A stretch of 35,829 bases of DNA from Candidatus Cloacimonadales bacterium. GTDB lineage: Bacteria; Cloacimonadota; Cloacimonadia; Cloacimonadales; TCS61. The stretch spans positions 1 to 35,829 of the forward strand of contig JAUSOT010000270.1 in assembly GCA_030656075.1 (NCBI GenBank). The letters run 5' to 3'. Positions 18,177-25,900 of the stretch are shown here, in pieces (position 1 is the stretch's first letter; each line of letters opens with the position of its first letter). Made by a program: the position numbers and the translations under genes. The notes beneath the pieces were generated by a model, which was not told the DNA's origin, did not search any database, and saw only the letters and a list, made by a program, of their open reading frames with translations.

Positions 18177-18899
18177 ATGATCGAAACGAAATTTAAATTC
18201 AGTAAAAACGATGTTGTAATCGTTCTTACCGGAGCCGGGATAAGTGCCGAATCCGGTCTCAAGACTTTCCGTGATCATGACGGTTTATGGGAAAATCACA
18301 AAGTTGATGAAGTTGCTACTCCAGAGGCATTTAAATGCGATCCGGAACTGGTCTGGCGCTTTTACAAACAGCGCTATTTTCAACTGGCTGAAGTGAAACC
18401 GAATCCGGGGCATCTGGCTCTCAAGAAATTGGAAGATTTCCTGGGTAATAATTTCATGCTGATCACGCAGAACGTGGATGGACTGCATGAGCAGGCCGGG
18501 AATGAGCGGATTTTAGAAATGCATGGTTCGCTGCGAGATTGTTTCTGTACAAAATTCGGAACGAATTTCAAAATGCAAGACGTCGATCTGAATCCGGCAG
18601 TCCCGCTATGCAAAGAGTGTGGTGCAGCTTTGCGTCCCGACATAGTCTGGTTTGGTGAGATTCCATACTATATGAATGAGATCGATCTGGTCTTAAAACA
18701 GGCAGATTATTTCCTGGTGATTGGAACCAGCGGAATTGTGCAGCCGGCAGCGAGTTTGGCTTATCTTGCCCGGATGAATGGAGCAAAAACGATTGGTGTG
18801 AATTTAGTTCCGCCCGAAAATATGATGTTCATCGATGAATTTCACCAGGGAAGATCAGGTGAGATTTTGCCGGAATTGGTTGAGAAGTGGATTGGATAA
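18177..18899 (+). CDS. cobB: NAD-dependent protein deacylase, CobB/SIR2 family (class III)
   Basis: Sirtuins remove acyl groups from lysines using NAD. Seen are the NAD site GAGISAESGL near 19-28, TQNVD near 97-101, catalytic His116 (EMHGS) and the GTSG motif near 183-186. Tyr63 and Arg66 (YKQR) match the pair that binds succinyl or malonyl groups in class III enzymes. The protein reads very close to E. coli CobB over its whole length. The zinc region has Cys145 and Cys148, but the first pair is CFCTKF, not CxxC. E. coli CobB also lacks a full first pair (CSQS). AGAGG precedes the ATG. Confidence 0.93.
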   Translation: MIETKFKFSKNDVVIVLTGAGISAESGLKTFRDHDGLWENHKVDEVATPEAFKCDPELVWRFYKQRYFQLAEVKPNPGHLALKKLEDFLGNNFMLITQNVDGLHEQAGNERILEMHGSLRDCFCTKFGTNFKMQDVDLNPAVPLCKECGAALRPDIVWFGEIPYYMNEIDLVLKQADYFLVIGTSGIVQPAASLAYLARMNGAKTIGVNLVPPENMMFIDEFHQGRSGEILPELVEKWIG

Positions 18900-18903
18900 T
18901 ATA

Positions 18904-18951
18904 CTTTGCCACATCTTCTTTCACAAAATCTGGGGGAGATGTGACAAAGTT
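18904..18951 (+). repeat. Hairpin repeat after cobB (family C), possible terminator
   Basis: CTTTGCCACATCT pairs with AGATGTGACAAAG (13 bp with one wobble) around a loop that includes TTCTTTCACAAAATCTGG. A related copy lies just after apbE at 14128. Both sit directly after a stop codon, so the family may act as an mRNA end or stability element; no strong T-run follows. Confidence 0.6.
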
Positions 18952-19027
18952 TCAATGGTTAAAGAATATCCAATATCCAACCCGGAATTTCCCAGGATGA
19001 AGTAAAAAAGTGTAAGAATTTGTGAAA

Positions 19028-19300
19028 GATGAATTTCCCCCTAAATAGGGGGTAGAGTGTGTGATAATAGTAGCCCGACACTCCGTGGCGGAAAATCGTA
19101 GCCGAAATTTCGATTTTAATCAACGATCTCCCAAAAAGGAGTTGTTTTGTGTTCCGAAAAATCGGTTCATTTTAGTTTTCACACAGTCTGGGGGGATCAA
19201 GGGGGTTGAATTTGTGCCAAAGTTTGTTAAGTTCAAATTATTGATAGAAACTTTCGCAAAGCTCATAGAAAAAAAGCTGAAAGAAGCTTTGGGAAAGTAA
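19028..19300 (+). repeat. Family B repeat, copy upstream of RAYT, interrupted
   Basis: The CCCCCTAAATAGGGGG hairpin at 19036-19052 is split from the rest of the module by about 138 bases (19053-19190). The module resumes at GGGGGATCAAGGGGGTTG and ends in the frame FAKLIEKKLKEALGK-TAA at 19300. Upstream, 18966-19006 (ATATCCAACCCGGAATTTCC...) matches 19990-20020 of the downstream copy. The RAYT start codon follows 10 bases after the end. Confidence 0.8.
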
Positions 19301-19310
19301 AGGAGATATT

Positions 19311-19889
19311 ATGTCAACATATCAAGACGATTGTATTTATCACATTTATAACAAAGGATGCAACGAAGAATTAGTTTTCTTTGATGATAGTAATTATAAA
19401 CTGCTGATTCGAAAGATGATCCATAATTATGAGAAATACGACGTTAGCATCATAGCATTTTGCTTGATGCCGAATCATTACCACATGTTGCTGCGTCAAA
19501 ATAGTGGAGGTTCGATCCTGAAATTTTTGACCAAGATTTTTTCTGCATATTCAGAAGCTGTCAAAAAAGAACAATCTATCAGTGGTGATGTATTTGAAGG
19601 CGATCCAAAATTTATTCGGATTGAAGAATTGGATCATTTACAGAATTTGATCTGGTATATTCATTATAATCCTCTTAAAGCAAGTTTAGTTCGGCGTCTT
19701 GAAACATGGAAATTTTCCAATTTTCCTGAATGTATCGGAGTCAGAAATGCGTTTCCCTATGATTTGAACCTGATTAATGACACATTTGGTTCAACAGCTG
19801 AATATAAAAATTTCGCTGATAAATCCAAAGATGATAAAATTTTTGAACTAGTGAAAAGTGAGTATTTGATAGATTATAATGTTAAATAG
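19311..19889 (+). CDS. REP-associated tyrosine transposase (RAYT), Y1/HUH type
   Basis: This 192-residue protein belongs to the IS200-like Y1 transposase superfamily, which cuts and joins single-stranded DNA at hairpins. The opening IYHIYNKGCN, the HUH motif in CLMPNHYHMLLR (His-Tyr-His around residue 57) and the YIHYNPLKASLV segment are characteristic of RAYT proteins. I take the catalytic Tyr to lie after the HUH motif but cannot fix it. The frame is intact and AGGAGA precedes the ATG. It lies between two family B repeats and has no IS200-like ends of its own, which fits a domesticated RAYT that mobilises dispersed repeats. Confidence 0.9.
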   Translation: MSTYQDDCIYHIYNKGCNEELVFFDDSNYKLLIRKMIHNYEKYDVSIIAFCLMPNHYHMLLRQNSGGSILKFLTKIFSAYSEAVKKEQSISGDVFEGDPKFIRIEELDHLQNLIWYIHYNPLKASLVRRLETWKFSNFPECIGVRNAFPYDLNLINDTFGSTAEYKNFADKSKDDKIFELVKSEYLIDYNVK

Positions 19890-19925
19890 AACCCTTCCTG
19901 TCATTTTCATTCGAAGATTCTTGGG

Positions 19926-20153
19926 GAAATGTGTTTAAAGAAATAAATTCGCTCCCCTCTTGATTTGAAGAAGGGCTGGGGGAGTTTAAATATCCAACCC
20001 GGAATTTCCAGGGACGAAGTAAGTGAAAACCTCCCCCTAAATAGGGGGATCGTGGGGGTTGAAATTGTGCCAAAGTTCGTTAAGTTCAGAATAATGAAAG
20101 AATCTTTCGCAAAGCTTATAGAAAAAAAACTGAAAGAAGCTTTGGGAAAGTAA
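19926..20153 (+). repeat. Family B composite repeat, copy downstream of RAYT
   Basis: The head (19926-19988) matches window bases 65-127 at about 59 of 63 positions. A middle AATATCCAACCCGG segment and the CCCCCTAAATAGGGGG hairpin module follow, ending in FAKLIEKKLKEALGK-TAA at 20153. The activase gene begins 12 bases later. The same C-terminal frame with mostly synonymous changes occurs upstream of RAYT. Confidence 0.85.
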
Positions 20154-20165
20154 CGAGGTTTTTTT

Positions 20166-20933
20166 ATGTCTATCAACATTGGCATAGATCTTGGTTCGCG
20201 CCTATCCAAGCTAGTAGTTTTACAAAATAATGATATTCTCTATCAGGAAGTAACCGACACAGGTGTGAATCCGCAGAAAACTGCATCTCGTCTTCTGGAA
20301 AATGCGCTGGAAAAAACAAAATTAGAACGTTCTAAAATTGACAAAATATTTTCCACCGGATATGGACGGAATATCGTTCCCTTCGCAGATAATCGGATTT
20401 CGGAGATTTCCTGTCATGCCAAAGGTGTAAACTTCTTTTTTCCAAAAGCCAAAACCGTAATCGATATCGGTGGTCAGGATTCCAAAGCTATCCTGCTGGC
20501 AGAAAAAGGGAAAGTCATCGATTTCGTGATGAATGATAAATGTGCCGCCGGCACCGGACGCTTCCTGGAAGTGGTTGCCAACATCCTGGAGATCACAGTT
20601 GACGATCTGCAGGAAATTTCGCTGCAAAGCAAAGAAGATATTGACATTAACAGCACCTGCGTAGTATTTGCTGAGTCAGAAATAATTGGCTTGATCGCTG
20701 CAGGAAAAGAGCCTGCCGATATCGTGAAGGCAATCCACAGATCGATTGCCCGGCGGATCAAAAACCTGATAGCGCAAATGGCGTGGCAGACACCGGTGAT
20801 CTTCACAGGTGGGGTTGCCACAAACAAAGGAATGCAAAAGGCTATCGCCGAAACTTTGGGAGAGGAAATTTCAGTGCCGCAAAACTCGTTTATAACCGGA
20901 GCTCTGGGAGCTGCCCTGCTGGCTTCTGAATAA
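20166..20933 (+). CDS. HgdC/BadF-type ATPase, 2-hydroxyacyl-CoA dehydratase activator
   Basis: Activases of this family use a [4Fe-4S] cluster and ATP to inject an electron into 2-hydroxyacyl-CoA dehydratases or benzoyl-CoA-type reductases. Seen are the ASKHA nucleotide motifs GIDLGSRLSK (6-15), DIGGQDSK (100-107) and GGVATNKG. The two cluster-binding cysteines are present, Cys126 (DKCAAGTGRF) and Cys165 (STCVVFAESE). The length of 255 residues matches single-domain HgdC. The dehydratase subunits are not in the window, so the substrate is unknown. A TPR gene follows after 5 bases, which hints at co-transcription without a clear functional link. Confidence 0.92.
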   Translation: MSINIGIDLGSRLSKLVVLQNNDILYQEVTDTGVNPQKTASRLLENALEKTKLERSKIDKIFSTGYGRNIVPFADNRISEISCHAKGVNFFFPKAKTVIDIGGQDSKAILLAEKGKVIDFVMNDKCAAGTGRFLEVVANILEITVDDLQEISLQSKEDIDINSTCVVFAESEIIGLIAAGKEPADIVKAIHRSIARRIKNLIAQMAWQTPVIFTGGVATNKGMQKAIAETLGEEISVPQNSFITGALGAALLASE

Positions 20934-20938
20934 ACATT

Positions 20939-21895
20939 ATGAAGTATTTATTTTTAATTGTCTTGATCTGTTTTTCGGGTATTTTGCTGCTGGCTCAGCA
21001 ACAGCCTGTGAACACCCAGCTGTCCATCAATGTGGACTACCTCTACGAACTGATCAAATTCTATCTTGCCGAAAATGAATTTGACCTGGCTCTCACTTAT
21101 CTCGATTCCACTATGGCTCATCCCACCGACTCGCTTTATTACTTCAAAGGCGAAGCTCTGAAAGGAAAAAAAGATTGGGAAGGTGCTGCTGATAATTTTG
21201 CCCGGTCGATCATCACCCACCGCCATCTGGATATTATGAAAGCAGCTAAAAAAAAATTGAAAGAAGTGCTGTTGCTGCTTCCTCCCATGAAATCTATCTC
21301 TTTGCTTTCCAGCTATATGAACGGTATAAAAAATGATGAAACTCTGACCCAATTCCTCTTTGTGCTGGCGGAAATCTATGAAGAAAATCAACTGTTTGAA
21401 GAAGCGAACGATGTTTATCAAACCATCTTGAAAGAAACCGATTACCGGGAAAAAGTGCCGGTGGAATTACGTATTGCTACAAATCTCATCTTCCTGAAAA
21501 ACTTTGAACAGGCGATCGTCACACTGAAGCCGGTAATCGCACTGAATGATCATATCTACAATGAAGATGCTCTATTCTTCTATTACATTGCCAATTACTC
21601 ATTAGAAGATTACAAAACAGCTAAAGAAGCTTTGCTCAGGCTTTACCAGGGATATCCCGATCATCCTAAGATAATCGAAATACTGAAAGGGCTGGCTGAA
21701 CTTTTTGAAAAAGAAAATCAACTTCTGATGAGTTGGTATTTCTACCAGGAACTGAAAAGTATCAGCAGCGAAGCCCAGAAATTCATAGTTCAGAAAGAAA
21801 TAGACCGGCTCAAACTAAGGATCGGCAGCGAGAAATTCATTACGGATCAGTTTAAGTATTTTAAGCCGAAGTTTGAGAAAAAAAAATCAGAATAA
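20939..21895 (+). CDS. Exported TPR-like protein
   Basis: This 318-residue protein has a signal peptide (MKYLFLIVLICFSGILLLAQ). Helical TPR-like repeats follow (for example LAENEFDLALTYLDSTM, YQTILKETDY, EEANDVYQ). It is probably periplasmic, with a scaffold role; no enzyme motif is seen. It starts 5 bases after the activase stop, with no clear ribosome-binding site, suggesting coupling. Its last 30 codons (RLKLRIGSEKFITDQF...) are repeated at 22706-22786, after the inserted kinase module. The present end reads ...KPKFEKKKSE, whereas the distal copy ends in YPVFEQ. Confidence 0.82.
   Translation: MKYLFLIVLICFSGILLLAQQQPVNTQLSINVDYLYELIKFYLAENEFDLALTYLDSTMAHPTDSLYYFKGEALKGKKDWEGAADNFARSIITHRHLDIMKAAKKKLKEVLLLLPPMKSISLLSSYMNGIKNDETLTQFLFVLAEIYEENQLFEEANDVYQTILKETDYREKVPVELRIATNLIFLKNFEQAIVTLKPVIALNDHIYNEDALFFYYIANYSLEDYKTAKEALLRLYQGYPDHPKIIEILKGLAELFEKENQLLMSWYFYQELKSISSEAQKFIVQKEIDRLKLRIGSEKFITDQFKYFKPKFEKKKSE
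21803..21854 (+). repeat. Direct repeat, left copy (3' end of TPR gene)
   Basis: GACCGGCTCAAACTAAGG...GATCAGTTTA matches 22706-22757 at 50 of 52 bases. Both differences are silent. Together the copies bracket the zeta-toxin-like kinase and its small partner, as expected if the module was inserted with a duplicated gene end. Confidence 0.88.
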
Positions 21896-21897
21896 CA

Positions 21898-22485
21898 ATG
21901 AAAAAGAAAACTATTTATATTCTTGCAGGTGCAAATGGCTCAGGTAAAACCACATTTGCCCAGGAATTTGTAGCTGCTTCACCGATAATATTTTTAAATA
22001 CTGATGAAATCGAAAAAGAATTTAATCCAGATGATAAAGAAGGTGGAAAAATCAGAGCAGGTAAAGTGTTCTTTGAGTGATTGCATAATCAGATTAGTTC
22101 TGGTAAAGATTTCGCGATTGAATCGACGCTTTCAGGTCGGTCTTTAATTAAAATATTTCAACAACTGAAGTTTGAAAAATATAGAATTATAGTATTATAC
22201 ATTTTTCTCGATTGTGTTAAAATTGCTGTAGATAGAGTTCGAGTTCGGGTTGAAGAAGGTGGTCATCATATTCCAACAGAAGATTTACAACGAAGATATT
22301 CCAGAAGCTTCAATAATTTCTGGAATATTTACAATGATTTAGCCGATGAATGGCAGATTTTTTATAATGGGGAAGATAACGTGATTCAAACGGCTTTTGG
22401 AGCAAAACAGGAATTCAAGATAATTGATGAAAGTAAATTTGATTTATTTATGAGAGGTTTAGATGTTAAAAATAACGAGTTATGA
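21898..22485 (+). pseudogene. Zeta-toxin-like P-loop kinase interrupted by an in-frame TGA
   Basis: The frame reads IYILAGANGSGKTTFAQEF (Walker A GANGSGKT), then NTDEIEKEFNP, a TGA at 22078-22080, then in the same frame GKDFAIESTLSGRSL and later RVRVRVEEGGHHIPTEDLQRRYSRS. These are hallmarks of zeta-toxin-like AAA kinases, including the E-S/T-T-L-S-G substrate segment and GGH-x-(I/V)-P-x-x-x-x-x-RR/RY. The TGA replaces one residue in VFFE-x-LHNQI, where CGA (Arg) or TGG (Trp) would need one change. The gene ends in another TGA, so general recoding is unlikely. It is probably a nonsense-mutated gene, or possibly a sequence error. The start lies 2 bases after the TPR stop. Confidence 0.8.
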
Positions 22486-22657
22486 ACTGTTATTAGAAAT
22501 GACAAAAATATTTCAGCGAGCAGTCAAACGTGTTCAAAAATCGCATAAGGAAAATGGCTTGCCCAATGTGTATTCCAAAAATGGAGAAATTGTCTGGGAA
22601 TTGCCGGACGGTTCTTATGTGAAAGAGAATCCATTTGGCGAAGCAAAAGATAAATAA
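22463..22657 (+). CDS. Small partner of the zeta-like kinase (possible antitoxin-like)
   Basis: This is a short acidic-basic protein of 64 residues from 22463, or 52 from the internal ATG at 22499. The conserved-looking core is RAVKRVQKSHKENGLPNVYSKNGEIVWELPDG. Small proteins with an 'x-G-x-P-x-x-Y-x-x-x-G-x-x-x-x-x-x-P-D-G' end are often found beside zeta-like kinases. The upstream start overlaps the kinase frame by 23 bases. Role as antitoxin is inference from position. It lies inside the segment bracketed by the duplicated TPR gene end. Confidence 0.6.
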   Translation: MLKITSYELLLEMTKIFQRAVKRVQKSHKENGLPNVYSKNGEIVWELPDGSYVKENPFGEAKDK

Positions 22658-22672
22658 CCACAGATTAAAATT

Positions 22673-22786
22673 ATGGAACAATACGCTTTATACAGATTTA
22701 AATATGACCGGCTCAAACTGAGGATCGGCAGCGAGAAATTCATAACGGATCAGTTTAGGTATTTATATCCGGTTTTCGAACAATAA
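22673..22786 (+). pseudogene. Duplicated 3' end of the TPR gene (remnant)
   Basis: An open frame of 37 codons reads MEQYALYRFKYDRLKLRIGS... and continues EKFITDQFRYLYPVFEQ before TAA. From codon 12 it matches the end of the TPR protein at 20939-21895, with DNA identity of 50 of 52 bases in the core. It is too short to be an independent TPR protein and has no clear start signal. It looks like the original or supplied gene end left behind when the kinase module came between. Confidence 0.82.
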
Positions 22787-22860
22787 ATGTAAGATTACGT
22801 TACATAAATTTAATTGTATTTTTTGAATAAAATCAACATTTTCGCAAAACATTTAATTTA

Positions 22861-22889
22861 TTGACTTCAAATCTACTCAAATAAATTTG
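22861..22889 (+). promoter_or_regulatory. Possible nifJ promoter
   Basis: TTGACT at 22861 and TAAATTTG at 22882 have 18 bases between TTG and TA. This resembles the TTTG/TAnnTTTG arrangement of Bacteroidetes-type promoters. A further TATAAT at about 22908 lacks a well-spaced -35. The 150-base gap before nifJ is AT-rich, as expected for a strongly expressed gene. Confidence 0.3.
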
Positions 22890-22934
22890 GAACAAATTTT
22901 ATAGGTTATAATAAAAAATACATAAGAGGTAATT

Positions 22935-25900
22935 ATGAAGAAATTCAAAAAAGTGAGTATGGAAGGAAATAAGGCAGCCACGCATGTTGCTTATGCTTTC
23001 AGTGAAGTTGCTGCCATTTATCCCATCACGCCCTCGTCATTGATGGGCGAATTTGCCGATACCTGGGCTGCCAATGGTTTGAAAAATATTTTTGGTCAGG
23101 TTTTGGACGTTATGGAAATGCAGTCGGAAGCGGGAGCAGCCGGGGCCGTGCACGGTTCACTTTCTGCCGGAGCTTTCACCACCACCTTCACGGCATCCCA
23201 GGGTTTGATGTTGATGCTGCCGAACATGCACAAGATCGCCGGTGAAATGCTGCCGACGGTTTTCCATGTTTCCGCCCGTTCTCTCGCAGCGCAATCCCTT
23301 TCAATTTTTGGAGATCATTCCGACGTGATGAGCGCCCGTAACACCGGTTTTGCTCTGCTGGCAGAAGGTTCTGTGCAGGAAATTATGGATTTGTCCATAG
23401 TTTCTCATCTTGCCACGCTCAAATCAAAAGTGCCATTTATGAACTTCTTCGATGGTTTCCGTACTTCCAACGAAATTCAGAAAGTTGAAGAAATAGATTA
23501 TGAAACTATCAAAGAACTGGTGGAAACCAAATACGTGGAAGAATTCCGCAGCCGCGCTATGAATCCGGAAAAACCACGCGTAAAAGTGGGAGCTCAGAAT
23601 CCTGATGTATATTTCCAGGGTCGCGAAACAGTGAATAATTATTATGATGCCACTCCGGGAATCGTGCAGGAATACATGGATAAAGTAGCCAAAGTCATTG
23701 GACGCCAGTATCATCTGTTCGATTACGTCGGCGCTCCCGATGCCGAAAACATCATCATTGCCATGGGCAGCGGCATTGAAACGATCGAAGAAACCATCAA
23801 TTATCTGAACGCCAGAGGTTCTAAACTCGGACTGATCAAAGTTCGTCTTTATCGTCCATTCTCCGTTCAGGCTTTCATGGATGCAATTCCGGCCAGCGTG
23901 AAGAAGATCGCCGTGCTGGATAGAACCAAAGAACCGGGCTCCATCGGCGAACCGCTTTATCTCGATATCGTTGCAGCTCTCAAAGACCGAAAAGATCTAA
24001 CAATTGTTGGTGGACGTTACGGACTTTCATCCAAAGAATTCACACCTCCCATGGTGAAAGCAGTTTACGACCATTTGGCAGGCAAATGCACTCATAATTT
24101 CACAGTTGGAATTAATGACGATGTCAGTAATCTTTCAATAGAAATCAAAGATCAGATCAACACGCTGCCGGAAGGAACGATCAGCTGCAAATTCTGGGGG
24201 CTGGGTTCCGACGGCACAGTGGGCGCCAACAAAAATTCCATCAAGATCATCGGTGATAACACGGATCTTTACACTCAGGGTTATTTCCAATACGACTCCA
24301 AGAAATCCGGCGGCATCACCCGTTCCCACCTACGTTTCGGCAAAAAACCGATCCAGTCTCCCTACCTGGTTTTCGCTGCCGACTTCATCGGCTGTCACAA
24401 CCAGGCTTTCATCGGCCGCTATGATGTATTGGAAGGCATCAAGGAAAACGGCGTGTTCCTGCTGAATTCAAACTGGGAACATGATGAAGTATTTGAAAAC
24501 CTGACCAAACACGATCAGCAGGTCATCATCGATAAAAAAATTAAATTATATAACATCAACGCCCTGGTGATCGCCAACGAAGTAGGTTTGGGAACTCGTA
24601 TTAATACAGTTATGCAAACTGCTTTCTTCCTGATTTCCGGTGTTTTGGAAAGAGAAGAAGCGATCAAAATGATCAAGAAAGCTACTGAAAAAGCTTACCA
24701 AAAGAAAGGTCAGAAAATTGTTGAAATGAACTGGAAAGCTATTGATAAAACTAATGAAGCTTTAGTGGAAATTCCGGTTCCCAATGTGTTGCCGGCAACA
24801 TCCGCAGAAATTAAAAAACTCATCCCGGATAATTCGGATGATTTCACCAGGAATGTAATAGAAAAGATCATGCGAGAAAAAGGCGATGAAATTCCTGTAT
24901 CTCATATGCCTTTTGATGGTTCCATTCAATCCGGAACTACGAAACTGGAAAAACGCGGTGTTGCTCCTTTCGTTCCGCATTGGATTCCCGAAAACTGTAT
25001 TCAGTGTAATCAATGTTCGGTGGTTTGTCCACATGCTGCCATCCGTCCAAAACTTTTTACAGAAGAAGATCTAAAAAATGCTCCTAAAAATTTCCGTTAC
25101 GTTACTGCAACTGGTAAAGATAAAGATACTTACAAATATACGATGCAGGTTTATATCGAAGATTGCGTAGGCTGCGAAAACTGCGTATTGGAATGTCCGA
25201 AAGCAGCTCTGGAAATGAAACCGATCGCCGAGGAACGAGAACACGGCGAATCTGAAAATGCTCTCTTCTTTGATGCATTGCCCAGCGATGTGATGGGTTC
25301 AAACAGCGATACAACGATCAAAGGCAGCCAGTTCAAACAGCCGCTGCTTGAGTTCTCCGGTGCTTGTGCAGGTTGCGGAGAAACACCTTATGTAAAACTC
25401 ATTACTCAATTATTTGGTGACAGAATGATCGTAGCCAATGCTACCGGTTGTTCTTCTATCTGGGGCGGAACGTTCCCAACCATGCCATATTGTACAAATA
25501 AAAATGGTTATGGCCCGAGTTGGGCAAATAGTCTTTTTGAAGATAACGCTGAATATGGCTTTGGTATGAGCCTGGCTGTGAATGCTAACCGAAAACAGCT
25601 CAAAGCAAACGTCGAAATCCTCATGGGAAAAGAAATTACTGCAGAACTTAAAGCCGCTTTCCAATTTGCTTTGGATAATTGGGATGCAGCGGACGATGCA
25701 GTTAAAGCTAATTCTACAAAAATCCAAACGCTTCTGAAAAAAGAGATCGAGCTACCCTGCTGTGATTGCCGAAAAGGCATCCTTAAAAAAGTGATCGAAC
25801 TTCAGCATTATTTTGTTCCAAAATCTGTCTGGGCTTTCGGTGGTGACGGTTGGGCTTACGACATCGGTTATGGCGGCGTGGATCACGTGATGGCTTCCGG

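Noticed and set aside
18540-18630. Broken zinc site in the sirtuin as sign of inactivity
   Set aside because: The first pair is CTKF instead of CxxC, but E. coli CobB also lacks a full first pair (CSQS) and is active, so this is a shared subfamily trait.
19061-19300. ORF of 79 residues before the RAYT gene
   Set aside because: The N-terminal half comes from a nested insertion and the rest is family B repeat; the shared tail is reported as a finding but not called as a gene.
19965-20153. ORF of 62 residues after the RAYT gene
   Set aside because: It lies wholly inside the family B repeat; only the last third is shared among copies, and no start signal is conserved.
22078-22080. Genome-wide TGA recoding (alternative code)
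   Set aside because: TGA ends folE2, the M16 gene and the kinase frame itself; reading it through would extend these into neighbouring genes or repeats.
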